6,413 bases of DNA from Alphaproteobacteria bacterium (GCA_025998595.1 BNWE01000077.1:1-6413), one strand, 5' to 3'. Counted from the stretch's first letter, positions 1 to 6,211 are shown. Notes: a model not told the origin generated them from the letters alone. A program made the numbers and translations.

Positions 1-535
1 TATCTGTCCTATGTTGCGGTAACTCCAAATTTGTAAAACTTCTTTTTAGTGCGTCGAAAGCTGCATTAAATTTTCCCGCATTATAGTTGAACTCGCGGCT
101 GCGTATTTTTTCTCGCACAGAAAACGCCAAATCACAAGCTGCAACTGCAGATATAGAATTAGTAACTTTCAACACTTTTTCCACTTGCACATCGTCTCTT
201 TCAAACTGATATATGTCCTTTGCCGCCTTAGCTGAGTTGTCCAGATAATCGACGAGCGCGTTAAACTCTTCCTTTCCGGACGTACCAAATAGCGAGACTG
301 AATTAAATTTTTTCTTTGCATCACTTAGATACGCATCTCGCAATGTCTTGGCGAGCTTTTTAAGATTCTTCAATGAACTTTCCAATTTCTTGAAAGATTT
401 CTTAGGATTATCCCATGACTCCTCAAAAACTCCCATCATTGCATTATTATTACGAGAGAATACCCATGCGTCCGAACTATCCATGCTGTACAATAACATC
501 ATTGCAACCGCACACTCTATTACTAATTTTTTCAT
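1..535 (-). CDS. Predicted secreted protein, paralog of the upstream gene; C-terminus beyond the window edge
   Basis: The frame is open from an ATG at 535 to the left edge of the window, giving 178 residues with the C-terminus missing. I do not recognise the family. The start is supported by AGAGGAGG placed 4 nt before the ATG. Residues 1-23 look like a signal peptide: MKK, a short hydrophobic stretch (AVAMMLLY) and a possible cleavage site after SDA23, although Glu7 is unusual in such a position. The rest is mostly helical-looking and charged. It is clearly homologous to the gene at 580-1647: SFKKLESSLKNLKKLA (47-62) matches SFKELETSLKDIKKLA, and GTSGKEEF (84-91), YLDN (97-100), AVAA (130-133) and LELPQ (170-174) all have counterparts. 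From residue 47 to about 133 the two align without gaps at a constant offset of 86 residues, because this copy lacks the glycine-rich segment of its neighbour. It follows that gene by 44 bp and has its own copy of the leader. An exported function is inferred only from the signal peptide. Confidence 0.8.
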   Translation of the reverse strand, partial: MKKLVIECAVAMMLLYSMDSSDAWVFSRNNNAMMGVFEESWDNPKKSFKKLESSLKNLKKLAKTLRDAYLSDAKKKFNSVSLFGTSGKEEFNALVDYLDNSAKAAKDIYQFERDDVQVEKVLKVTNSISAVAACDLAFSVREKIRSREFNYNAGKFNAAFDALKRSFTNLELPQHRTD

Positions 536-584
536 TTTTCCTCCTCTGGCTAACACTACTTGATTATGACAACAAAACGTTAAT
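536..584 (-). promoter_or_regulatory. Duplicated leader of the downstream paralog: -10-like box and Shine-Dalgarno
   Basis: This stretch matches the leader at 1648-1698 over roughly 47 positions with only a handful of differences and short gaps. On the minus strand it reads TTAACGTTTTGTTGTCATAAT, then a short spacer, then AGAGGAGG and AAAA before the ATG. CATAAT (563-568) occupies the place of TATAAT in the sister copy. No good -35 hexamer is visible 16-18 nt upstream. The block overlaps the TAA stop of the preceding gene (580-582), so the leader was probably carried along when the gene was duplicated. Conservation between the copies is seen directly; promoter function is inferred. Confidence 0.45.
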
Positions 585-1647
585 GTATTTCCGTTTCATT
601 TAATTGGTTTAATTCCTCTGCTTGCTTGTTATATGCATCATGTAGACTCTTTAGATAAGCTTCTTTTTGAGCCGCTGTGGGATCACCATTTCGCTTGGCG
701 AGCGCTGCGTCTGCTTCTGCATTTGCTATTTCTATCTTCTTGACAGTCACATTATGAATATCGGCGACGTAACTTTTTAGCAAACCAAGTCCATCGACAA
801 ACGCCAGGAAATACATAATTGTCGGTTGCTTCTGCTGTTGACTACTAATTTGCGGTAAATCTAGCATGCCCAATCTTTCTTCCAGTGCTGTCAAAGCCTT
901 CAAAAATTCCATACAAGCACCTGGATCCGTTTTAAATGCAGAATCTCCATGGTCTAATAAGAGATTCCGCAAAAAAACGGCACAATTATAAGCAGCTACT
1001 GCTGGTGTAAAGTCAATTGTTTTTAGCGTTTTTTTCACCCATGCATCAGAGCCTTTGAATCGATTCATGCTACGTGTCACATCAACTGCATTGTCTAGAT
1101 AAGCAATAAATGATTTAAACTCTCCTTTTCCAGATGTTCCATATGTAGAGAAGACGATATCAGAAGACTTTGTGACATTTTTATATGCCGTTTGTAACTT
1201 CTGAGCAAGCTTTTTGATATCTTTCAGTGAAGTTTCCAATTCTTTGAACGAGGTCTGAGAATTACTCTGTGGAACACTCCCAAATGACCGTGTTTTAACC
1301 TTTTCGGATTTTGTTAAAAAGTATCTTTTAAGAAAACTACCTCCTACGCCGATTCCCGTTCCAATAGCGGTTCCTATAGCCGCTCCTATACTTATTCCTA
1401 TAGGTCCACCAGCCATTCCAACAAAACATCCAACCAGAAATCCAAGCACAGATAGGCCAATACCAGCCTCTATAGTGGCTCCCGCAAACGACGTCTCTAC
1501 TGTATAAGAGGTCTTATGGTGCTTTGACCCCACCGAACGAGTCGCGTACCACGCACCATTTATGTAGTCAGCAAAAAGCGCTTCCGAATTATCTACGCTG
1601 CACAATAACATTATTGTGGCGACAGATCTTATTGCTAATTTTCTCAT
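580..1647 (-). CDS. Predicted secreted or membrane protein with a glycine-zipper segment; unrecognised family
   Basis: This 355-residue protein matches no family I know. The ATG at 1647 follows GAGGAG after a run of A. Residues 1-23 resemble a signal peptide (MRKLAIR, then VATIMLLC, possible cleavage after SEA23). Residues 60-106 are hydrophobic and glycine-rich, with glycines every four residues: G69, G73, G77, G81, then G84, G88, G92, G96, G100. This GxxxG periodicity is the signature of glycine zippers, which pack helices closely in membranes and occur in some outer-envelope proteins and pore-forming proteins. A basic stretch (KRYFLTKSEKVKTR, 107-120) follows. Residues 133-266 form the region shared with the downstream paralog (SFKELETSLKDIKKLA, GTSGKGEF, YLDN, AVAA, LDLPQ). 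The tail (about 300-350) is charged and helical, possibly coiled coil (KKIEIANAEADAALAKR, then EAYLKSLHDAYNKQAEELNQL). It lies 98 bp below ribF with its own leader, so it is probably transcribed separately. An envelope or effector-type role is speculation. Confidence 0.82.
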   Translation of the reverse strand: MRKLAIRSVATIMLLCSVDNSEALFADYINGAWYATRSVGSKHHKTSYTVETSFAGATIEAGIGLSVLGFLVGCFVGMAGGPIGISIGAAIGTAIGTGIGVGGSFLKRYFLTKSEKVKTRSFGSVPQSNSQTSFKELETSLKDIKKLAQKLQTAYKNVTKSSDIVFSTYGTSGKGEFKSFIAYLDNAVDVTRSMNRFKGSDAWVKKTLKTIDFTPAVAAYNCAVFLRNLLLDHGDSAFKTDPGACMEFLKALTALEERLGMLDLPQISSQQQKQPTIMYFLAFVDGLGLLKSYVADIHNVTVKKIEIANAEADAALAKRNGDPTAAQKEAYLKSLHDAYNKQAEELNQLNETEIH

Positions 1648-1698
1648 TTTTTTCTCCTCTAGCTAATACTACTTTGATTATAACGACAAAAGGTTAAC
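1648..1698 (-). promoter_or_regulatory. Leader of the glycine-zipper gene: TATAAT box and Shine-Dalgarno
   Basis: Reading the minus strand, a perfect TATAAT (1677-1682) is followed about 30 nt later by GAGGAG, an A run and the ATG at 1647. The block is duplicated at 536-584 ahead of the second paralog. The hexamer at the usual -35 distance (ACAGTA at 1700-1705) is poor, so if this is a promoter it relies on the -10 element or an activator. The predicted 5' leader would be only about 20-25 nt, just enough for the ribosome site. Confidence 0.5.
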
Positions 1699-1715
1699 AT
1701 ACTGTATAGAAGCTA

Positions 1716-1731
1716 GTAGCAAAGCAGAAAA
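1716..1731. repeat. 16-bp relic of the in-gene repeat core, opposite orientation
   Basis: GTAGCAAAGCAGAAAA on the plus strand is an exact reverse-complement match to part of the repeat core in ribF (2041-2056) and rsmE (2577-2592). It lies in the non-coding gap between ribF and the secreted-protein gene and is inverted relative to the in-gene copies. A 16-base exact match to a given 50-base sequence is unlikely by chance in a window this size, but the flanks do not extend the match convincingly, so it is at most a decayed fragment. Confidence 0.45.
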
Positions 1732-1745
1732 TGTTTATGATGCAA

Positions 1746-2318
1746 TTACTGGATGGATTCGATATCTCTATTGATTTGTTCTTTGAGTTCGTCAAGAGAG
1801 GCAAACGATAGTTCGTCTCTAATTTTTTTTACAAATCGAACTTCGATCTCTTCTCCGTAAATATCAGAACAAAAACCATCCAATATGTGGACTTCGGCAA
1901 TTGGCTCTTTAATCTCTCGCTTTATTGAGGGCCTTATCCCAAAATTTACAATGCTTCTGTATATCTTTTGAGTACTACAGATTTTCGTTTCTGCCTGATA
2001 AACTCCGAAAGATGCTTGCACAGTCCGAGCCGGATGGGCGTTTTCTGCTTTGCTACCTGTTGCAGGGTATGCGTGATGTGCTTGCAATGTTGAAGCTGAA
2101 TCTAAAGTAAACGCAGGTGCTGCATTGGATCCAACGTCACATGGAGCGAATATAGTCGTTTCAGCAAGTGGTCTAATATTTGCTGTCTTAAATCCAATTT
2201 TTTGACCAAGTTTGTTCCCGCCAACTACTGTTCCTTTTATTAAAAATTGCCGACTGATAAGTCCATCTTTTCCTTCAATTATTTTAGATTTAATTTCTTT
2301 CACCTCTAACCATTCCAT
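1746..2318 (-). CDS. ribF: Riboflavin kinase domain of RibF, lacking the FAD synthetase domain, with an in-frame repeat insertion
   Basis: Riboflavin kinase phosphorylates riboflavin to FMN in the cytoplasm. Bacterial RibF is normally a bifunctional protein of about 300 residues with an N-terminal FMN adenylyltransferase domain; this one has 190 residues and only the C-terminal kinase domain. Visible kinase motifs are GTVVGGNKLGQKIGF (29-43), KTAN (44-47, the family PTAN motif with Pro replaced by Lys but the metal/nucleotide-binding Thr45 and Asn47 kept), GVYQAE (105-110), VNFGIRPS (124-131), and AEVHILD with likely catalytic Glu142, followed by DIYGEEIEVRFVKKIRDE. The first 20 residues (KEIKSKIIEGKDGLISRQF) look like the linker that normally follows the adenylyltransferase domain, so the gene begins mid-family. 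The ATG overlaps the end of rsmE by 13 nt and has GGAG 6 nt upstream, which argues that the short form is translated. Residues about 60-103 are a repeat-derived insertion between two conserved segments. FAD synthesis would need another enzyme or host supply. Family assignment is firm; activity is inferred. Confidence 0.88.
   Translation of the reverse strand: MEWLEVKEIKSKIIEGKDGLISRQFLIKGTVVGGNKLGQKIGFKTANIRPLAETTIFAPCDVGSNAAPAFTLDSASTLQAHHAYPATGSKAENAHPARTVQASFGVYQAETKICSTQKIYRSIVNFGIRPSIKREIKEPIAEVHILDGFCSDIYGEEIEVRFVKKIRDELSFASLDELKEQINRDIESIQ
2013..2140 (-). repeat. Modular in-frame repeat element, copy in ribF
   Basis: On the plus strand the copy starts at TGCTTGCA (2013-2020). It contains a 50-bp core (2036-2085) 48/50 identical to the rsmE copy, then ATGTTGAAGCTGAATC (2087-2102), and ends with GGATCCAACGTCAC (2127-2140). 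Inside the core, GCTACC and GGTATGC can pair as a six-base-pair stem with one bulged T and an eight-base loop. Read on the ribF strand it encodes a polar Ala-rich peptide including LDSAST, QAHHAY and TGSKAENA. It falls between FAP (57-59) and FGVY (104-107), segments that lie close together in ordinary RibF proteins, so it is an insertion into a surface loop rather than part of the enzyme. Confidence 0.85.
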
Positions 2319-3196
2319 AAAATACTCCAGAGAGCGATGGCCGTTATCGCAGCAGTCTCGCTTCTGAGAATGTTTTTGCCCATTGTCACTTTTTTCACGA
2401 AATTGTAACTATCCATCATTTTCATTTCTTCTGCTGAAAAACCACCTTCAGGTCCTATCAGAAAAGCAACGTTTTCATCAAGAGCGTCTTTTATTGGAAT
2501 ACCAGACATTGTCTCATCTCCCACCACCAGTGCTTGCAGCACACGCGTTTCTGCTTCGGCATCTGCGACACGGGCGTTTTCTGCTTTGCTACCTGTTGCG
2601 TGGTATGCGTGATGTGCTTGCGAATGCGAAGTCGAAGTTGTCTCTACAAAAGAAAATGCATTGTATGCCTGCGCTATTTTCGATGTTGAAGCTGAATCAA
2701 GATTAGTAAATGGATCCAACGTCACGTTGGCAAGTCGGCTTAGGAAAGTGCTCAGCTCCACGGGATCGTGTATTTTCGGTACGGTCATGCGTCGCGATTG
2801 CTCAGCAGCTCCAATGACTATGCTTTTTGCTTTTTCGATATTTAATCTTTTGTGTTGGGTGTATCGGGAGATTACGGGAACTATTTCGGAGACTCCTAAC
2901 TCGGTGGTTTTCTCCAGTAGTATAGACATTCTCGCTGGATTTATCAGAGATATCGCAAGTATGGGACCTCTTTCCTCAATTTGCTCCCGGAGTATGTTTA
3001 GACATCGAATGCGCCGCTTTTTTACATCGATGATTTCGCAATTCCATTCTCCGGAATATCCATTGAAGAGAATTAGCGAATCGTTTTTCCCGAGTCTGAG
3101 AACATTGGAGGCGTGATGCATCTGATGATCCGCAAGCATCACTTCCGTTTCTTCAGATAGTTGATGTTCAACAAAAAATCTTGCCGTATGCTTCAT
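2306..3196 (-). CDS. rsmE: 16S rRNA (uracil1498-N3)-methyltransferase RsmE, with an in-frame repeat insertion
   Basis: RsmE is a SPOUT-class enzyme that uses S-adenosylmethionine to methylate N3 of U1498 in the decoding region of 16S rRNA, acting on the small subunit as a dimer. The N-terminal PUA-like part shows ARFFVEH (5-11) and HHASNVLRLGKND (27-39). The SPOUT part shows SLINPARMSILLEKTTELGV (83-102), IVPVISRYTQ (105-114), AAEQSRR (130-136), then the knot motifs LIGPEGGFSAEE (246-257) and MGKNILRSETAAITAI (272-287), which form the cofactor site. At 296 residues it is about 50-60 longer than usual. The excess is residues about 158-222, a repeat-derived insertion between KIHDPVELSTFLSRLAN and VVGDETMSG. 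All catalytic motifs are intact and the frame is unbroken, so the enzyme is probably functional. The start is supported by AAGG 5 nt before the ATG, inside the end of the SPOR gene 2 nt away; the 3' end overlaps ribF. Confidence 0.93.
   Translation of the reverse strand: MKHTARFFVEHQLSEETEVMLADHQMHHASNVLRLGKNDSLILFNGYSGEWNCEIIDVKKRRIRCLNILREQIEERGPILAISLINPARMSILLEKTTELGVSEIVPVISRYTQHKRLNIEKAKSIVIGAAEQSRRMTVPKIHDPVELSTFLSRLANVTLDPFTNLDSASTSKIAQAYNAFSFVETTSTSHSQAHHAYHATGSKAENARVADAEAETRVLQALVVGDETMSGIPIKDALDENVAFLIGPEGGFSAEEMKMMDSYNFVKKVTMGKNILRSETAAITAIALWSILWNG
2531..2725 (-). repeat. Modular in-frame repeat element, longer copy in rsmE
   Basis: The copy begins with TGCTTGCA (2531-2538), carries the 50-bp core (2572-2621) and ATGTTGAAGCTGAATC (2683-2698), and ends with GGATCCAACGTCAC (2712-2725), the same modules in the same order as in ribF. 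It is longer because about 60 bp (2622-2682) separate the core from the 16-bp block, and because the left part holds an extra segment with a partial echo of the core (GCGTTTCTGCTT at 2545-2556 beside GCGTTTTCTGCTTT in the core). The encoded insert includes LDSAST, QAHHAY and TGSKAENA in the same frame as in ribF. The right-end module, however, is read in a different frame in the two genes (VTLDP here, CDVGS in ribF), so the peptide there is not what is conserved. Confidence 0.85.
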
Positions 3197-3198
3197 AG

Positions 3199-4359
3199 CT
3201 ACCTTGATATGTAGGCGTTAACGCCGCCGTTTTTCATGGAGCGTATGAATTTATTGGCTTCGGTATCGTTCCGAAACGGACCAATCATTACCCGATAGCG
3301 TATGCCTTTTTTGCGTCCCAGATCGACCTTAACGATATTCTTATCGACATTGCGAAGAGCTCTATTATTGGGAAGTAGCCTTTTGTACTCGACTTCAGCT
3401 GCTGATTTTGTTGCCAAAGATGCTATCTGCACCATAACGCCACCATTCCTTTTGGCAGAAGCAGCAGAAGAGACGGAAGACTGCGAGTCATATTCCGACG
3501 ATTTATTTACAAGCTCTTTCAATTTTGATTTTTTGTTTTTACGATGTGACTCACGATCTAATCTCTTTATTGGTGGCTCATAATCGTCATCTTCGGAATA
3601 CTTCTCTCTTGCTTTTTTGCGGAGCGTTTTTTTAGCTGGAGTGCTTATTTCGACAATGTTAGAGGTTTTTTTTATGTTTCTGGCTTTGGGAACATTGGTA
3701 GCCAAAGAATCATCATCTTCGAATACAACCAATCCCTTTGATTCAATGCGATGTTCTTTGGAACTGCTCGTAGAGTTCTTGGATTTTTTTTTGGAACTAC
3801 TCTTTGAGTGATCTCCAGTTGTAGTAGACGATTTATCTATTGTCGATGTTGAGCCTTTTTTTGCTCCACTTTTTACGTAGTTGATTTTATATTCTTTCTC
3901 CGGAGCCAACTCATCAAAAGCTTGTATTATATTCTTTTTTTCTTCGTCCGATAGTGAAGAGTCCATGTCCGTTCCATTTATGGACAGTACTTCCTCCGGT
4001 TGCGGAATGGTCTTGACAGCTACCGCTGCGGTTTTTTCGCCGGATATGTTATCGTAGACTATCTTATCCTGATGACCGATGCCTTCGTTCGGCTGCGGCT
4101 TGATTTTTACTGGTGTTGCATTTGCTCTTATGACCGGCAGCTCTTCTAAGCCAATTGATCTGGAGTTCGAATATATGAGGAAGGCCACGACGCCGAAAGC
4201 GGCAACCGAAGCCATACCGCCAAGAACAATGAACTTCCTGTCATTCTGCTGCAGAGACCAGTTTTTTCCGCTACTCTCCTGTGGCAATGGCTGCACAGGA
4301 TCCATCGCATAGTTTTCGTAGTTATCAAAACTGTCTTCTTCGTCTAAAAAAGGACACAT
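3199..4359 (-). CDS. SPOR-domain inner-membrane protein
   Basis: SPOR domains bind denuded glycan strands of septal peptidoglycan, so proteins like this usually localise to the division site. The 386-residue protein has an acidic cytoplasmic N-terminus (1-40), one membrane segment (about 43-62, FIVLGGMASVAAFGVVAFLI), and then a conserved block LPVIRANATPVKIKPQP plus DKIVYDNISGE (74-108) that I recognise from SPOR proteins encoded beside argS in alphaproteobacteria. Next comes a long low-complexity periplasmic linker rich in Ser, Lys, Asp and Glu (about 165-300). The C-terminal SPOR domain (about 306-386) runs from GGVMVQIASLATKSAAEVEY to YRVMIGPFRNDTEANKFIRSMKNGGVNAYIS. The topology is N-in, C-out. 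The ATG shares one base with the argS stop (TAATG), implying translational coupling. In many alphaproteobacteria nagZ and scpA follow this gene; here rsmE and ribF do. Confidence is high for the domain; the exact division role is inferred. Confidence 0.9.
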   Translation of the reverse strand: MCPFLDEEDSFDNYENYAMDPVQPLPQESSGKNWSLQQNDRKFIVLGGMASVAAFGVVAFLIYSNSRSIGLEELPVIRANATPVKIKPQPNEGIGHQDKIVYDNISGEKTAAVAVKTIPQPEEVLSINGTDMDSSLSDEEKKNIIQAFDELAPEKEYKINYVKSGAKKGSTSTIDKSSTTTGDHSKSSSKKKSKNSTSSSKEHRIESKGLVVFEDDDSLATNVPKARNIKKTSNIVEISTPAKKTLRKKAREKYSEDDDYEPPIKRLDRESHRKNKKSKLKELVNKSSEYDSQSSVSSAASAKRNGGVMVQIASLATKSAAEVEYKRLLPNNRALRNVDKNIVKVDLGRKKGIRYRVMIGPFRNDTEANKFIRSMKNGGVNAYISR

Positions 4360-6074
4360 TAGCGCAGTTCCTTAATAGGTGTTACCCCAATTATCCCAAA
4401 GGCAGACTCTATTACATTTTGCATCACCATAACCAATACCATTTTTGCCGAGGTTCTCTGGAAATCGTCAGCTATAACGAATCTTAACATAGCATTATCT
4501 TTTCCCTGATTCCACAAAAAATGAAACTTTGAGGCCAGCTCAGATAGGTAGAAGGCTAATCTATGAGGTTCTTTGTTCTGGGCAGCCATAACAACTTGGC
4601 GTGGCCAATCGGCTAAAGTTTTCAACAGCTGAAGTTCTGCGTCCGAATCCAACAAACTGAGATTTACGTCAGCCACATCCGAAACAGGCTTATTAAAAGT
4701 CTGGGCAAATTGTTTTAGTACCGAATGCGTTCTGGCATAGGCGTATTGGACATAGAACACCGGATTATCCCGACTCTGATCAACGACTTTTTGGAAGTCG
4801 AAATCCATGGAAGCGTCGTCACGTCTGGTAAGCATAATAAATCTGGTGACGTCTTTACCAACGTTGTCCAGGACGTCTCGAACGGTCACAAATGTTCCGG
4901 CTCGCTTGGACATTCTCACTTCCTGACCGTTTTTCATGAAACGTACCAGCTGAACGATTTTTACCTGTAATTTCTTCTGGTTATCAGACAGAGCGGAAAC
5001 GGCAGACTGCATACGCCTTACGTACCCTCCATGGTCAGCTCCCCAGAAGTTAATCATCTCATCAAATCCTCGAGTGATTTTATCCAGATGATAGGCTATG
5101 TCGGATGCGAAATATGTCCAGGATCCGTCGGATTTCTGCAGAGGGCGATCGACATCATCTCCAAAAAGAGTAGCTCTAAACAGAAGCTGCTCCCTTTCTT
5201 CCCAATCATCCGGCTCTTTTCCCTTGGGAACATCTAGAACTCCCGTATAAATCAATCCTTTGGATCGGAGAAAATCGATGGCATTTTCGACAGCTCCAGC
5301 TTTGATGTGCTTTAACTCGGAGGAAAAAATATCGTGACGTATACCGAGTCCATCGAGATCCTCTTTGATACAATCCATCATGTCAGCAATGGCGAATTCC
5401 TTGAAAAACGGCCCCCATTCACTTTCGTCTTTATCAACGAAAGAATCTCCGTACTTTTCCTTTAGTTTTTTTGCCGTATTAACGAGATATTCGCCCGGAT
5501 ACGCCCAGCTTGGAAGTTCTCCATCAGCTTTCTGAAATAACTCCAGATATCTATACCGAAGCGAGCTCGCCAAAATCTCGATTTGTTTTCCAGCATCATT
5601 TATATAGTATTCTTTTGTAACATCGTATCCCACAAAAGATAGCAGATTCGCAAGAACATCACCGGATACAGCTCCCCTCGCATGTCCTGCGTGCAGTGGG
5701 CCGGTTGGATTTGCAGATACATATTCGATATTTACCCGCTGTCCGTCTCCAATGTTTGTTTTTCCGAAATCCTTCTGCAGCATGTAATTGCAATGCTCGA
5801 TTATGATGCGACTTGGTATTCGCCAATTGATAAAGCCAGGAGCTTTTACGGAAACATCAGCAAAATCCTCCGACGACTTCAACTGTTCACAGAGCTCATT
5901 TGCTATTACCAAAGGAGCTTTTCCGACCTTCTTCGCCAGAATCATGGCGATGTTCGTTGAAAAATCTCCGAATGACTCGTCCTTTGGAGGATCGACGGAA
6001 ACCAGATCTTCATACTCGTTACCGACAAATCGCTTGATTATATTTTTATAGTGAAAAAAAAGAGCGCACTTCAT
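4359..6074 (-). CDS. argS: Arginyl-tRNA synthetase
   Basis: This class I synthetase attaches arginine to tRNA-Arg using ATP in the cytoplasm. I place the start at ATG 6074 (571 residues) because AGGGAG sits 9 nt upstream; the in-frame TTG at 6083 directly abuts that Shine-Dalgarno and could not use it. Domains in order are an N-terminal Arg-tRNA synthetase module (about 1-85, with the conserved FGDFSTNIAM), the Rossmann catalytic domain with NPTGPLHAGHARGA (the HIGH signature as HAGH, residues 128-131), EYYINDAGKQI (156-166), WTYFASDIAYHLDK (319-332), WGADHGGYVRRM (344-355) and the KMSKS-type loop RMSKRAGT (387-394). The C-terminal DALR anticodon-binding domain starts near YVQYAYARTHSV. Length is normal for the family and no repeat insertion is present. 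It heads the four-gene block, overlapping the SPOR gene by one base, with a candidate promoter about 40-70 bp upstream. Confidence 0.97.
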   Translation of the reverse strand: MKCALFFHYKNIIKRFVGNEYEDLVSVDPPKDESFGDFSTNIAMILAKKVGKAPLVIANELCEQLKSSEDFADVSVKAPGFINWRIPSRIIIEHCNYMLQKDFGKTNIGDGQRVNIEYVSANPTGPLHAGHARGAVSGDVLANLLSFVGYDVTKEYYINDAGKQIEILASSLRYRYLELFQKADGELPSWAYPGEYLVNTAKKLKEKYGDSFVDKDESEWGPFFKEFAIADMMDCIKEDLDGLGIRHDIFSSELKHIKAGAVENAIDFLRSKGLIYTGVLDVPKGKEPDDWEEREQLLFRATLFGDDVDRPLQKSDGSWTYFASDIAYHLDKITRGFDEMINFWGADHGGYVRRMQSAVSALSDNQKKLQVKIVQLVRFMKNGQEVRMSKRAGTFVTVRDVLDNVGKDVTRFIMLTRRDDASMDFDFQKVVDQSRDNPVFYVQYAYARTHSVLKQFAQTFNKPVSDVADVNLSLLDSDAELQLLKTLADWPRQVVMAAQNKEPHRLAFYLSELASKFHFLWNQGKDNAMLRFVIADDFQRTSAKMVLVMVMQNVIESAFGIIGVTPIKELR

Positions 6075-6114
6075 ATTAACCAACTCCCTGGAACATGCAA
6101 TAATTCAACTAGCA

Positions 6115-6143
6115 ATGCTATCATCAAAATATTTATTTAACAA
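6115..6143 (-). promoter_or_regulatory. Candidate sigma-70-type promoter for the argS operon
   Basis: On the minus strand TTGTTA (6138-6143) and TAGCAT (6115-6120) are separated by 17 bp and each matches four of six consensus positions. Transcription from here would give a leader of about 35 nt with AGGGAG before the argS ATG. The spacing fits well, but the region is AT-rich and chance matches are easy, so this is only a candidate. Confidence 0.35.
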
Positions 6144-6211
6144 TCCGTTTGCTAATATGATACATGGCCTACGCATGAAATTTTAGTGATACATCAAACT
6201 GATATTTGAGC

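Noticed and set aside
348..603. Plus-strand frames of 71 and 62 codons near the left edge
   Set aside because: They lie opposite the partial secreted-protein gene, which has a strong Shine-Dalgarno, a signal peptide and a clear paralog next door.
694..722. GCGTCTGCTTCTGCATTTGC in the secreted-protein gene as another repeat copy
   Set aside because: It only loosely resembles the left part of the rsmE insertion and can be explained by Ala/Glu-rich codons (AEADAA) in a helical tail.
1697..1745. Rho-independent terminator between ribF and the secreted-protein gene
   Set aside because: GCTACTAGC can form a tiny palindrome, but there is no stable GC-rich stem followed by a T run on the minus strand.
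2013..2725. CRISPR array or conventional insertion sequence for the repeats
   Set aside because: There are only two good copies 536 bp apart inside different genes, with no regular spacers, no transposase and no long terminal inverted repeats.
2383..3116. Overlapping plus-strand open frames of 107 and 151 codons opposite rsmE
   Set aside because: They have no recognisable motifs and no convincing ribosome site, and they lie entirely opposite a well-conserved enzyme gene, so they are shadows.
6075..6083. TTG at 6083 as the argS start, adding three residues
   Set aside because: The TTG abuts the AGGGAG ribosome site, whereas the ATG at 6074 is 9 nt from it.
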